Below, piece after piece: positions 16,917 to 25,674 of a stretch of DNA of 64,000 nucleotides (the first letter of the stretch is position 1; every line of letters starts with the position of its first letter). The notes beneath the pieces are model-generated. The model did no database searches, was not told the DNA's origin, and saw nothing but the letters and a program-made list of their open reading frames with translations. Source of the stretch: Asticcacaulis taihuensis (GTDB lineage: Bacteria; Pseudomonadota; Alphaproteobacteria; Caulobacterales; Caulobacteraceae); the NCBI RefSeq assembly GCF_900100255.1, contig NZ_FMTS01000001.1:744001-808000 (forward strand). The letters run 5' to 3'. The translations under genes and the position numbers were made by a program.

Positions 16917-18314
16917 TCAGGCCACCCTGGAATAGCGTGCCTGGCCATCCGGCTGTTCCATATAGCGATCGAAGACCGCGCAGACATTGCGAATCAGCAT
17001 CTTCAGCGGTGATTTCAGGCGCACGACCCGGCACTGGCATTCGACCACACCGAGTGCCTCCAAGGGCTTCAGGCGTTCCAGTTCGGCATCGAGCGCATTG
17101 AACGCCCTGCCGGGGCGCACGAGGATGTCGCCGATATCGGCCTCGAAATAACACATCAGCTCCGCGATCACCGCCTTGCGCACGCGGTCATCCTCCCGAT
17201 AGGCCCAGCCGCGCGCCGTGGCCAGGCCGCCTTCGCGGATCAACCGTTGATAGGTGGCGCTCTGGCTAGCATTCTGCGCCAGACCTTCATCGAATTCGCT
17301 GATGGCGGAAGCGCCGAAAGCCAGCAGGCGGTCATTGGGCTGGTCGGTATAGCCCATGAAATTGCGGCGCAGGCGACGATGCTTCAACGCCACCGCCAGT
17401 CCATCCTCGGCGCAGGCGAAATGATCAATCCCGATAGGCGTATAACCGGCCGTGGTAAGGGTTTCCGTCATGCGCTCAAACAGGATCAGCTTGTGCGCGG
17501 CATCCGGCAGGGCCGTAGCGTCGATCAACCGTTGATGCTTGCGCACCCACGGCACATGGGCATAGGAAAAGCCGCTCAGCCGATCGGGATGCAGGCTTAA
17601 GGCATCGGCCAGGGTGGCGCCAAAGGCGGCTTCGTCCTGGAACGGCAGACCATAGATCAGGTCGAGCCCCAGGCCCTTGATGCCGGCCTCGCGCAGGGCA
17701 TCGACGCTGGCGCGCACCACCGGCATGGGCTGAATGCGGTTGATGGCCTTCTGCACCTGCGGATCAGTATCCTGCAACCCCAGACTAACGCGATTAAACC
17801 CAAGCCCGGCATAGAGGCGCGCCATGTCCGGCGTCACCCGGCGCGGGTCCAGTTCAATCGAAATTTCGGCGTCGGCCAGGAAGACAAACCGGTCGCGCAG
17901 CACATCGAACAGCAGTTCCATGTCCTTTGCCTGGAGCAGGCCCGGCGAGCCGCCGCCGAAATGCAGGCTGTGAACGTAAGGTCGCATGGCGATCTGGCGG
18001 CTGACATGGGCGATTTCGGCAACCAGTTGATCGACATAGGCGGCGATCGCGTCATAGCGGCGCGTTATCTGGGTGTTGCAGCCGCAGAACCAGCACATCT
18101 GCTCGCAATAGGGGACGTGAATATAGAGGCCGATACTGCCGCCGGAAGAGAGACCGCGCAGCCAGTCGGCATGAATATCCGACGATAAAGGTTTGAAATG
18201 ATGGGCCGAAGGATAGCTGGTGTAGCGTGGCGCCTCACGATCGAGCAGGTGACGCGGATCATGTTCCTGCCAGTTTCTCGGTGAATTGCGGGGTGAGTCA
18301 ATAATAGCGGCCAT
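16917..18314 (-). CDS. hemN: Oxygen-independent coproporphyrinogen III oxidase
   Basis: HemN is a radical-SAM enzyme that decarboxylates coproporphyrinogen III to protoporphyrinogen IX without oxygen. The 465-residue length and the cluster motif [10 protein letters not shown] near residue 75 (CxxxCxxC plus the extra Cys typical of true HemN) separate it from the shorter HemW proteins. [10 protein letters not shown] near 118 and the C-terminal HemN domain (from about 370) also fit. Its start is 126 bp from that of hemF, which runs the other way. The cell thus pairs an aerobic and an anaerobic enzyme for the same haem step at one locus. Confidence 0.95.
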   Translation of the reverse strand: MAAIIDSPRNSPRNWQEHDPRHLLDREAPRYTSYPSAHHFKPLSSDIHADWLRGLSSGGSIGLYIHVPYCEQMCWFCGCNTQITRRYDAIAAYVDQLVAEIAHVSRQIAMRPYVHSLHFGGGSPGLLQAKDMELLFDVLRDRFVFLADAEISIELDPRRVTPDMARLYAGLGFNRVSLGLQDTDPQVQKAINRIQPMPVVRASVDALREAGIKGLGLDLIYGLPFQDEAAFGATLADALSLHPDRLSGFSYAHVPWVRKHQRLIDATALPDAAHKLILFERMTETLTTAGYTPIGIDHFACAEDGLAVALKHRRLRRNFMGYTDQPNDRLLAFGASAISEFDEGLAQNASQSATYQRLIREGGLATARGWAYREDDRVRKAVIAELMCYFEADIGDILVRPGRAFNALDAELERLKPLEALGVVECQCRVVRLKSPLKMLIRNVCAVFDRYMEQPDGQARYSRVA

Positions 18315-18440
18315 GTGAATCGGCTCCCGTCCAGTGAGCCTCGGTTATACCCGACAATTTCCATGATAATTATGTGGCCTTTAGCCGCACGTCATGAAAA
18401 AGAAGTGGCCACGCGCAACACCCAGCGCTATCACGACACC

Positions 18441-19328
18441 ATGACCCATACCGCTGCCCTCCCCGCCGAAATGCCGACTGACCGCCAGACCCAGGCCGCC
18501 GCCTGGTTTCGATCCCTGCGCGATTCGATCTGTACCGCCTTCGAGCAACTGGAGGACGAGGCCCCGGCCGCGCTTTATGGCGAGACCGCTGGCCGTTTCG
18601 AGCGCACACCGTGGAACCGCGAAGCCGGTGGTGGCGGCGAGATGTCGATCATGAAGGGCCGGCTGTTTGAGAAGGTCGGAGTGCATATTTCGACCGTCCA
18701 TGGCAGTTTCTCGCCGGAATTCGCCAAGTCGATCCCCGGCGCCGATGTCGATCCGCGCTTCCATGCCACCGGCATTTCGCTGATCGCCCACATGACCAAT
18801 CCGCATGTGCCGGCCGTGCATATGAATACGCGCTTCATAACCACCACGCAAAGCTGGTTTGGCGGCGGAGCCGACCTGACGCCGCTGATGGCTGCTGATC
18901 GCCATGCCGAAGCGCCTGATGCCATCGCCTTCCACAAGGCATTCAGGGAGGTGTGCGATATCGCCGATCCGGCCTATTACGAGAAGTTCAAGGCATGGTG
19001 CGAGGAATACTTCTACCTGCCCCACCGCCATGAGCCGCGCGGTGTCGGTGGCATCTTCTATGATCACCTGAACAGTGGCGACCATGCCGCTGATTTCGCC
19101 TTCACCCAGGATGTCGGCCGGGCCTTCCTCGCGGTTTATCCTGAAATCGTGCGCGGCCGCTTCAATCAATCATGGACAGAAGACGACCGAGAGGCGCAAC
19201 TGATCCAGCGTGGCCGCTATGTCGAGTTCAACCTGTTGTACGACCGTGGCACGATTTTCGGCCTGAAAACAGGTGGTTACGTGTCGTCCATCATGTCGTC
19301 CATGCCGCCTGTGGTGAAGTGGCCTTAA
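18441..19328 (+). CDS. hemF: Oxygen-dependent coproporphyrinogen III oxidase
   Basis: HemF does the same reaction as HemN with molecular oxygen. The 295-residue protein starts at the ATG at 18441 ([12 protein letters not shown]), giving normal family length; the frame stays open upstream to 18315. Conserved blocks are [16 protein letters not shown] near 59, [22 protein letters not shown] near 111, [10 protein letters not shown] near 139, and [27 protein letters not shown] near 194. The sequence ends [20 protein letters not shown], then SIMSSMPP. I could not find an FNR or FixK box in the shared 126-bp region. Confidence 0.95.
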   Translation: MTHTAALPAEMPTDRQTQAAAWFRSLRDSICTAFEQLEDEAPAALYGETAGRFERTPWNREAGGGGEMSIMKGRLFEKVGVHISTVHGSFSPEFAKSIPGADVDPRFHATGISLIAHMTNPHVPAVHMNTRFITTTQSWFGGGADLTPLMAADRHAEAPDAIAFHKAFREVCDIADPAYYEKFKAWCEEYFYLPHRHEPRGVGGIFYDHLNSGDHAADFAFTQDVGRAFLAVYPEIVRGRFNQSWTEDDREAQLIQRGRYVEFNLLYDRGTIFGLKTGGYVSSIMSSMPPVVKWP

Positions 19329-19480
19329 TAAATCTCCTCCCCTCAGGAAGGGGAGGTGTCGTGGCGAAGTCCATGACGCAGGGGTAAAAACCGGCGTAAG
19401 CCTTACCCTTCCGTCTCGACACGCTTCGCCTAGCAGCTTCGCTTGCTCGACACCTCCCCTGCAACAGGGGAGGAGATTTA
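19329..19480. repeat. Paired REP-like inverted repeat downstream of hemF
   Basis: The outer arms 19329-19343 and 19466-19480 (TAAATCTCCTCCCCT and complement) are perfect. Inner arms AGGGGAGGTGTCG (19349-19361) and complement (19448-19460) are also perfect. Each end therefore folds on itself (CTCCCCT-cagga-AGGGGAGG) and also pairs with the other end. The 85-bp centre has a further palindromic part (AGCAGCTTCGCTTGCT). Confidence 0.65.
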
Positions 19481-19702
19481 TCCTGCCCAGCGCATCTTCA
19501 TATAGAGTCCGCCGGCTTTTAGCTCATCCAGCATCTGGTTGATGCGTCTGTCCCGCGTGTCGGTACGTTTGGCTTGCCCGATCCAGCCGATATAGTCGTT
19601 CTGCTGATAGGGCGGACGCGCCTGATAAGCCTCCCACAGACCATGATCATGCAGCAACTGACGAATATCGTCGGGAATTGGATGAATGTCGCGTGTCAGC
19701 AA
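19478..19702 (-). CDS. YdeI/OmpD-associated family protein, short
   Basis: This 74-residue protein has the C-terminal pattern of the YdeI/OmpD-associated family: a short helix (DDIRQLLHDHGLWEAYQARPPYQQ), then NDYIGWIGQAKRTDTRDRRINQMLDEL. The family name comes from proteins implicated in resistance to cationic peptides and bacteriocins; its mechanism is unknown. The frame starts with a TTG directly after the stop codon of the amidotransferase gene, with no RBS of its own, so it would rely on re-initiation. The stop lies in the repeat element. The full-length family is usually longer, so this may be a minimal or shortened version. Confidence 0.65.
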   Translation of the reverse strand: MLTRDIHPIPDDIRQLLHDHGLWEAYQARPPYQQNDYIGWIGQAKRTDTRDRRINQMLDELKAGGLYMKMRWAG

Positions 19703-20425
19703 TCAAGCGCCCAAAAATTTTGAGATCGCGCCCAGCAGGTCGTGGCGTTGGCTGGGCTTTTTCAGCGTCGTCAATGCCTGATCGACCAGGGTCGGATCGA
19801 TGCGAATGCCGCGGCGGCTCATCAGCAGGTCGCTAGCGAAATCCTCGCAGAATTCCGGGTGGCACTGAAAGGACAGCCCCTTGCGCTGGGTGTAGTACAG
19901 CGCGCCGTGCGGCGTGAATTCCGAACCGGCCAGCACGATGGCGTTTTCCGGCTTTTTGACCACCTGATCCTGGTGAGTGACCGCGCAGGCAATCCGCGTG
20001 GCGCCGGCGCCAGCCAGTTCCTGCCACAGGTCGTGGGCCTGAACCTCATATTCATGCAAACCAATGCCCCAGCCCTTGTGCGATTTCTCGACATGGCCGC
20101 CCCAGGCCTGCGCCATCACCTGATGGCCGAAGCAGATGCCGACGACGGGGGTTTCTGTGTTGAGTGCGCGCAACCAGTCCATCAGGGCGGCAATCCACGG
20201 ATCGTCCTCATAGACACCCGCCGGCGAACCGGTAATGACCACGCCTTTCAGATTTTCATCCTGTTCAGGAAGTTCGCCTGACAGTGTCTTGAAAACCTTG
20301 AAGGAACGCCCCTCACTCGCCAAAAGCTGTGCGAACATGTCGGCATAGGTGCCGTAGGTGGCATCGAGCCCCGCGGGCGGGACGCCGGTTTCCAGAATGG
20401 CGATGTAATCGTTACGCATACTCAT
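19703..20425 (-). CDS. Class I glutamine amidotransferase-like protein
   Basis: This 240-residue stand-alone class I amidotransferase resembles GMP-synthase-like glutamine amidotransferases. The nucleophile elbow GICFGHQVMAQAWGG is near residue 97 (Cys), and the catalytic His-Glu pair is in FQCHPEFCEDF near 191. VVITGSPAGVYEDDPWI near 63 fits the GAT1 fold. Such enzymes release ammonia from glutamine or act as gamma-glutamyl hydrolases; the acceptor here is unknown. The ATG at 20425 or the one at 20419 is likely; the longer frame to 20485 would overlap cca. It follows cca by 16 bp and is probably cotranscribed. Confidence 0.85.
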   Translation of the reverse strand: MSMRNDYIAILETGVPPAGLDATYGTYADMFAQLLASEGRSFKVFKTLSGELPEQDENLKGVVITGSPAGVYEDDPWIAALMDWLRALNTETPVVGICFGHQVMAQAWGGHVEKSHKGWGIGLHEYEVQAHDLWQELAGAGATRIACAVTHQDQVVKKPENAIVLAGSEFTPHGALYYTQRKGLSFQCHPEFCEDFASDLLMSRRGIRIDPTLVDQALTTLKKPSQRHDLLGAISKFLGA

Positions 20426-20441
20426 GATCCCCGAATGTGAA

Positions 20442-21671
20442 TCAAGATTTGGCTTCTTTCGCAAATGCGTCAAGAGCCGCCTCAATCACGCTTTGTGAGA
20501 AATCATGATTAAGCCATTCGGTTTCCAATTGCTTAAGCGCCGCCCCCACCGCCGGCCCGGCGGATAAGCCCCGTGCGATCAGATCGGCGCCCTTTACCGG
20601 AAAAACAGGAACTTCAAGACCCGCCAGCATCTGCATGACATAGGCGACGGCGGTCGGTTCCTTGCCCTGGTGTGCGGCGGCCAGATAGACCGCATCTTCC
20701 GTGGCTTGACGACCGTGCAGGTACATCAGACGGGCAAACGGCGCGTTTTCAGCCAGGCCATCCAGCGCCCGGCCGGCATCGCGCATGCGATTATAGAGGC
20801 GCTGCGACCATTTTAGCCGCGTCTGACAGGCATGAAGCGCGGGAGCGGAAAGGCCTACACCGCTATCGATCAGGGCCATCAGGCGGATTTCCGGATCATC
20901 CGTCAGGCCGGTCACTGCCGCCAGTTCCGGCAAGGCCTCGCCGGTCGCGTGCCAGCCCGGCACCACACGCGGCATCAGCCCGTGCGCCTGCATGGCATTG
21001 AAAGCCATCAGCGGCTGCGGCAGGGCCAGGGTCTTCAGCAATTCCTGCTGTATGCGTTCGCCGGAAAGGCCGTCGATGCCCGCTTTCAGCGCCACGCAGG
21101 CCGCCAGGGAGCCCGGATCGATCTCGCGCGCATAGCCGGCGCTGAAACGAAAGAAGCGCAAAATACGCAGATAATCCTCACGGATGCGCTGTTCCGCCTC
21201 GCCGATGAAACGCACCCGGCCCGCTTCGGCGTCGGCCAGCCCCTCACCTGTCGGATCATAAACAGTGCCGTCGATATCGGCATAAAGGGCATTGAGGTAG
21301 AAATCCCGGCGCAAGGCATCCTTCGCCCAGTCGGTGGTATATTTCACCACCGCCCTGCGGCCGTCGGTCTCGACATCTTCACGTAAGCTGGTGATTTCGT
21401 AAGGTGCTCCGTCGACCACCGCCGTGATGGTGCCGAAAGCCTTGCCGGTCGGCACGCTGCGGATACCCGCAGCTTCCAGCGCGGCTTCCGTCTCATCCGG
21501 CGTCAGTTGGGTGGACAGATCGAGATCGCTGACCGGTTTTCCCATGATGAGATTACGCACACAGCCACCGACAAAGCGGACGCACGCCGCACCGCCTTTG
21601 GCTTCAAGGGCGGAAAAAACGGCGCGTGTGGCCGGGGACTTCATGTCTGGGATAAGCGGAATCGTTGTCAT
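20442..21671 (-). CDS. cca: CCA tRNA nucleotidyltransferase
   Basis: This 409-residue class II nucleotidyltransferase adds or repairs the 3' CCA of tRNAs. The head domain has FVGGCVRNLIMGKPVSDLDLST near residue 33 with the catalytic Asp pair, then YEITSLREDVETDGR near 91 and WAKDALRRDFYLNALYAD near 113. The neck block EQRIREDYLRILRFFRFSAGYA is near 158. The C-terminal part has no HD domain, as in other alphaproteobacterial CCA/polyA-polymerase-like enzymes. The gene is in a minus-strand run with the amidotransferase. Confidence 0.92.
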   Translation of the reverse strand: MTTIPLIPDMKSPATRAVFSALEAKGGAACVRFVGGCVRNLIMGKPVSDLDLSTQLTPDETEAALEAAGIRSVPTGKAFGTITAVVDGAPYEITSLREDVETDGRRAVVKYTTDWAKDALRRDFYLNALYADIDGTVYDPTGEGLADAEAGRVRFIGEAEQRIREDYLRILRFFRFSAGYAREIDPGSLAACVALKAGIDGLSGERIQQELLKTLALPQPLMAFNAMQAHGLMPRVVPGWHATGEALPELAAVTGLTDDPEIRLMALIDSGVGLSAPALHACQTRLKWSQRLYNRMRDAGRALDGLAENAPFARLMYLHGRQATEDAVYLAAAHQGKEPTAVAYVMQMLAGLEVPVFPVKGADLIARGLSAGPAVGAALKQLETEWLNHDFSQSVIEAALDAFAKEAKS

Positions 21672-21701
21672 GACATAACCTAGACCGTCAGGCAGTTGGG
21701 A

Positions 21702-22214
21702 TCAAATGGCCTTGCTGACGCGGCCGGTAAAGGCCAGGTCCGGCTGGCTGTAGCGGATCATCAGGCGGTTCGGGTCGACCGGCCCTGGCAGGGCGATGCC
21801 TTTTGCCTTCTCAAAACCGAAGGGCTGAAAATAGCCCGGTGTCCCGACTAGCAAAACCGCCCGCAGGCCCTTGGCCAACGCGGCTTCCACACAGGCATGG
21901 ATCAGTGCCTTGCCGATGCCCTGGCCGCGGCAGGCATCATCCACGACGATGGGGCCGAGAAAAGCGATGCGCTCACACGCCTCACCTTCCCGCACATCAA
22001 TCGGCCACATGCGCACACTACCCAGCAATTGCCCGCTGCGCAGGGCTACGAAACTCATATCCGGCAGAATGCGCGAACCTTCGCGCAGGCGTTCGGCCGT
22101 CTTGACATAGCGGCCCGGCCCAAAGGCGCGGTCCGTCAGTTCCAGGATGGGCTGATCCAGATCCGGCGTCTCAAGACTAATCGAAAAATCCAAGGCCAGT
22201 GCGTCCAGAGCCAA
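21702..22214 (-). CDS. GNAT family N-acetyltransferase
   Basis: This 170-residue protein has the GNAT acetyl-CoA site: AFLGPIVVDDACRGQGIGKALIHACVEAA from about residue 83, with the Q/RxxGxG/A pyrophosphate loop RGQGIG. The C-terminal segment YFQPFGFEKAKGIALPGPVDPNRLMI matches the YhbS-like group of predicted N-acetyltransferases. The substrate is not known. The start is uncertain: the frame opens with a TTG at 22214, and another TTG at 22193 would remove seven residues. No good RBS lies before either. Confidence 0.82.
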   Translation of the reverse strand: MALDALALDFSISLETPDLDQPILELTDRAFGPGRYVKTAERLREGSRILPDMSFVALRSGQLLGSVRMWPIDVREGEACERIAFLGPIVVDDACRGQGIGKALIHACVEAALAKGLRAVLLVGTPGYFQPFGFEKAKGIALPGPVDPNRLMIRYSQPDLAFTGRVSKAI

Positions 22215-22331
22215 CTACCCGATCCTGCTTTACAATAGATGCGGCACAATACTGGCGGCCCAATAAGACCACAGCATGACAAGGTCAATCACACACACCG
22301 CAATTATTACATCGGTTTATTTCGCCAGGGT

Positions 22332-23087
22332 TCATTTTGATAGAAAAGCCATGAAAGCCGCCTGCGCTTCGGGGCTCGTCAGTTGCCGGCGAAAAACCGC
22401 CCCCTCGGCCCGGATCACCTGCCACAGTTTTTCCGGATTGCGCATGAAAGCCTTGGTGTGGCGCAGGCTGGAAGGCGATAGCTTTACCAGCTTTTGCGCC
22501 ATGGCCTGGGCGGCTTCACCCAGTGTGTCACGCGATACAATGCTGTTGACCAAACCCAGCTTGTGGGCGTCTTCGGCGCCGATCACCTCCCCCAGCGCCA
22601 TCCAGGCGAAAGCACGTACGTGGCCGATGCGCTCGGGCAACAGCACGGTCGAGCCGGCTTCGGGAACCAGTCCCAGCTTGAGAAAAGGCAGGCTCAAGCG
22701 CACATCCTCCGCCGCCACCACCAGGTCGCAATGCAGCAGGAGAGTGACGCCCACCCCGACCGCCTGTCCCTTCACGGCAGCGATCAGTGGTTTATCGAAA
22801 AAGGTGAGCGCCTTCAGAAAGCGGAAGACCGGCAGGTTGTCATGATCGGCCGTCTCATCCTGATAGACTGGCAAATCCTGGGCGAAGTCGAGGATATCGT
22901 TGCCAGCACAGAAATCATTGCCCCCCGCTCCGATCACCACAACGCGCACCGTCTCATCGGCGGAGGCCCGCGCCAGTCCTTCCGTCAGGGCGCTATACAT
23001 GGCCTTGGTCAGGGCATTCTTCTTGTGCGGCCGGTTCAGGGTGAGCTTCAGCACACCGTTATCGTGATGGCTCAGAATATCGCTCAT
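22332..23087 (-). CDS. Enoyl-CoA hydratase/isomerase family protein
   Basis: This 251-residue crotonase-fold protein begins at the ATG at 23087, preceded by GAGGG. It has LNRPHKKNALTKAMYSAL near residue 16, the oxyanion-hole motif GAGGNDFCAGNDILDF near 53, and AAVKGQAVGVGVTLLLHCDLV near 95. A glutamate in the LGLVPEAGSTVLLPERIG block near 130 occupies a catalytic position used by hydratases and isomerases. The asparagine-rich oxyanion loop and the length recall PaaG and delta-isomerase relatives, so whether it acts in fatty-acid or aromatic degradation cannot be told. It lies between an acetyltransferase and a LysR gene with no clear partner. Confidence 0.88.
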   Translation of the reverse strand: MSDILSHHDNGVLKLTLNRPHKKNALTKAMYSALTEGLARASADETVRVVVIGAGGNDFCAGNDILDFAQDLPVYQDETADHDNLPVFRFLKALTFFDKPLIAAVKGQAVGVGVTLLLHCDLVVAAEDVRLSLPFLKLGLVPEAGSTVLLPERIGHVRAFAWMALGEVIGAEDAHKLGLVNSIVSRDTLGEAAQAMAQKLVKLSPSSLRHTKAFMRNPEKLWQVIRAEGAVFRRQLTSPEAQAAFMAFLSK

Positions 23088-23147
23088 GATCGGGTTCCCT
23101 CTTTTGGTCACCCTAGCCAAAGTTGACGCGAACGGCAACATGAAATC

Positions 23148-24038
23148 TTAGCTGGCGCAGACCGCGCGGATGCAGTCCCGCAGCCAGCGATGCGCCGGAT
23201 CGGCGTCCATGCGCGGGTGCCACAGCAATGACACCCGAATTTCCGGCACGGATACCGGCAGGGAGAAACTGTGCATCCCCGCGCGCAGATGCAGCGTATA
23301 GCATTCGGGTACGCAGGCGATCATATCCGAGGCGCGAGCCAGGGCCAGGGCCTCTGAAAAACTGCCGACCATCACGGCGATGTCTCGCTTGAGACCGAGC
23401 GGTTCAAGAGCGTTATCGACCGGTCCCCGGTCCGCGCCCCGGCGCGAAATCAGGATATGCCGCCCGGCCGCATAGCGCGCGGCGGTTATGTCTTTCGCGT
23501 TCAGGGGATGATCGAGGCGCACCACACCGATAAAGCGGTCATGAAACAGCGCCTGCGCGCGCAACTCCGGCCCCGTATCCCCGCCGATGACGCCGGTTTC
23601 CAAGTCGACGCGGCCATCGCGCAGGGCCGAACTGTCCTTGTCCGGCTTCGGCAGAAAATGCAGCCGCACGCCCGGCGCTTCCGCATTCACCCGCGCCAGG
23701 ATGGCAGCGCCAAAGGTCTCAACAAACCCTTCCCGGTTCCGCAACGTGAAGGTCCGTTCCAGGCGTTTCAGGTCCAACCCCTCGGCCGGACGCAGGACGG
23801 CTTCAACCGCTTCCACCAGTCGTCCGGTGTGTTCGCGCAGTTCCAGCGCCCGCGGCGTCGGCACCAGTCCACGCCCCGCGCGAACCAGCAACGGATCACC
23901 GGTCGTTTCCCGCAACCGGGCCAGGGCGCGGCTCATGGCGGAGGGACTCAGGCGCAGCCGTTTGGCGGCGCGCGCCACGCTGCCTTCGGTCAGCAGCACA
24001 TCGAGGGTGACCAGCAGGTTGAGATCGGGGTGAGACAT
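23148..24038 (-). CDS. LysR family transcriptional regulator
   Basis: This 296-residue regulator starts at the ATG at 24038 (MSHPDLNLLVTLDVLLTEGS). The N-terminal winged helix-turn-helix is standard: GSVARAAKRLRLSPSAMSRALARLRE near residues 19-44. The type 2 periplasmic-binding-like effector domain follows to the end. The N-terminus resembles the NodD/PcpR/YbeF-like group. It is divergent from an MFS exporter gene, with 112 bp between start codons, so it very likely controls that gene and itself. The inducer is unknown, though multidrug exporters of this type often respond to their own substrates. Confidence 0.92.
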   Translation of the reverse strand: MSHPDLNLLVTLDVLLTEGSVARAAKRLRLSPSAMSRALARLRETTGDPLLVRAGRGLVPTPRALELREHTGRLVEAVEAVLRPAEGLDLKRLERTFTLRNREGFVETFGAAILARVNAEAPGVRLHFLPKPDKDSSALRDGRVDLETGVIGGDTGPELRAQALFHDRFIGVVRLDHPLNAKDITAARYAAGRHILISRRGADRGPVDNALEPLGLKRDIAVMVGSFSEALALARASDMIACVPECYTLHLRAGMHSFSLPVSVPEIRVSLLWHPRMDADPAHRWLRDCIRAVCAS

Positions 24039-24150
24039 GCCGCACCTGTAACATAGCGCTAAACGCACGAATAGACTGCATATGATGCGCCTTCCGCCAT
24101 AACAAGCCAAGAGATATCCTGCCGGCATTTAGACCTAGAAGGAAATCGCC
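24039..24150. promoter_or_regulatory. Divergent control region between LysR regulator and MFS exporter
   Basis: Both promoters must lie in these 112 bp. A small dyad GCAT-ATG-ATGC (24078-24088) sits in the middle and could be part of a LysR site, but it does not show a full T-N11-A box. The exporter gene has an AAGGAAA ribosome site at 24139-24145. Confidence 0.35.
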
Positions 24151-25554
24151 ATGTCAGCCAATCCGCAGACCCTGCCGGCCGCCGCGCGCTGGGGACTCGC
24201 CAGCCTGTCCCTGTCCATGCTGATGCCCTCCCTCGATACCAGCATCGCCAATGTCGGCCTGCCCACCCTGGCCGAGGCGTTCGGCGCCACCTTTCAAGAG
24301 GTGCGCTGGGTCGTGATCGCCTATCTGATCGCCATCACCGCACTCATTGTCAGCGCCGGACGGCTGGGCGACCTGTTCGGCCGGCGGCGCCTGCTCCTGG
24401 CCGGCATTGCCCTGTTCACCCTGACCTCACTGCTGTGCGGCACCGCCCCTGCGCTCTCATGGCTCATCGCCATGCGCGCCGCGCAAGGTCTGGGCGCGGC
24501 GATTATGATGGCGCTGACCATCGCCATGGTCAGCGAAACCGTGCCGCCGACGAGGACCGGCAGCGCCATGGGGATGCTGGGCACCATGTCCGCCATAGGC
24601 ACATCGCTTGGGCCATCGCTGGGCGGCGCCCTGATCACGGCGCTGGGCTGGGAAGCCATCTTCCTGATCAATGTGCCATTGGGGGTATTGAACCTCTGGC
24701 TGGCCTGGCGTTACCTGCCCGCCGACAATATCTCCGCGAAAGCGGCATCCCAGGGCCTCGACATCAGCGGCACGCTGCTGCTCGTCATTACCCTGGCGGC
24801 CTACGCCCTGGCCCTGACGACAGCCCGTCCCGGTCTGGCCAGTGTCAGCCTGCTGAGCATTGCCGTCCTGGCCGCCGGTGGCTTTATCTATGCCGAAACC
24901 CGCGCGTCCTTTCCCCTGGTTCGGCTGACGATGTTCTGCGATCCGGCCCTGAGCGTCAGCCTCACGGTCAGCACATTGATCGCCAGCGTCATGATGGCGA
25001 CCCTGGTCATCGGGCCGTTTTACCTGTCCCGGAAGCTGGGCCTTGATCCCATCAATGTCGGACTTGTGATGTCGGTAGGGCCGGTCCTGTCGGCCCTTAG
25101 CGGCGTCGTGGCCGGCCGACTGGTGGATCGTTTCGGCGCATCACACATGGTCGCCGCCGGATTGTTTGCCATGACGTTCGGCGCCGCGGGTCTGGCCGTC
25201 CTGCCTCCCCTGTTCGGCATTGCCGGTTATATCGCCGCCATCGGCCTGCTCACCCCCGGTTATCAGCTCACCCAGGCCGCCAATAATACCGCCCTGATGA
25301 CGGGTGTACCGGCCGATCAGAAGGGCGTGGTTTCGGGGATGCTCAGCCTGTCGCGCAATCTGGGCCTTATCACCGGCACCGCCCTGATGGGCGCCGTTTT
25401 CGCCCTGGCATCCGGAACGGAAATCACCATCGCACAGCCGGAAGCGGTGGCCGGCGGCATGAAGGTCACCTTTTTGATGGCAGCCATCCTGATGTGCATG
25501 CCCCTGGCCATGGCGGTGCGGACCTCAAGGCTTGCCCGCAAGCAACCGGCATGA
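24151..25554 (+). CDS. MFS transporter, DHA2 (EmrB/QacA) family
   Basis: This 467-residue inner-membrane drug:proton antiporter has about 14 membrane helices. The first-helix motif is MLMPSLDTSIANVGLPTLAEAF near residue 18 (motif D1 of 14-helix exporters). Motif A follows as GRLGDLFGRRRLLLAG near 70. The antiporter motif C is recognisable as GTSLGPSLGGALITALGWEAIFLINVPLG near 150. No membrane-fusion (EmrA) or outer-membrane partner is adjacent, so it may work alone or with proteins coded elsewhere. Its control by the divergent LysR protein is inferred from the arrangement. Confidence 0.92.
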   Translation: MSANPQTLPAAARWGLASLSLSMLMPSLDTSIANVGLPTLAEAFGATFQEVRWVVIAYLIAITALIVSAGRLGDLFGRRRLLLAGIALFTLTSLLCGTAPALSWLIAMRAAQGLGAAIMMALTIAMVSETVPPTRTGSAMGMLGTMSAIGTSLGPSLGGALITALGWEAIFLINVPLGVLNLWLAWRYLPADNISAKAASQGLDISGTLLLVITLAAYALALTTARPGLASVSLLSIAVLAAGGFIYAETRASFPLVRLTMFCDPALSVSLTVSTLIASVMMATLVIGPFYLSRKLGLDPINVGLVMSVGPVLSALSGVVAGRLVDRFGASHMVAAGLFAMTFGAAGLAVLPPLFGIAGYIAAIGLLTPGYQLTQAANNTALMTGVPADQKGVVSGMLSLSRNLGLITGTALMGAVFALASGTEITIAQPEAVAGGMKVTFLMAAILMCMPLAMAVRTSRLARKQPA

Positions 25555-25674
25555 CGTTGTCCATAATGCCTTGTATTCGCCACAAGCCGGCAATAAACCT
25601 ATTGAAAATTAATTCGTGGCGGGGCAAACCGCGACGGTAATTTCACAGGTCGGACCAGCGGAGAGACGCCACCA

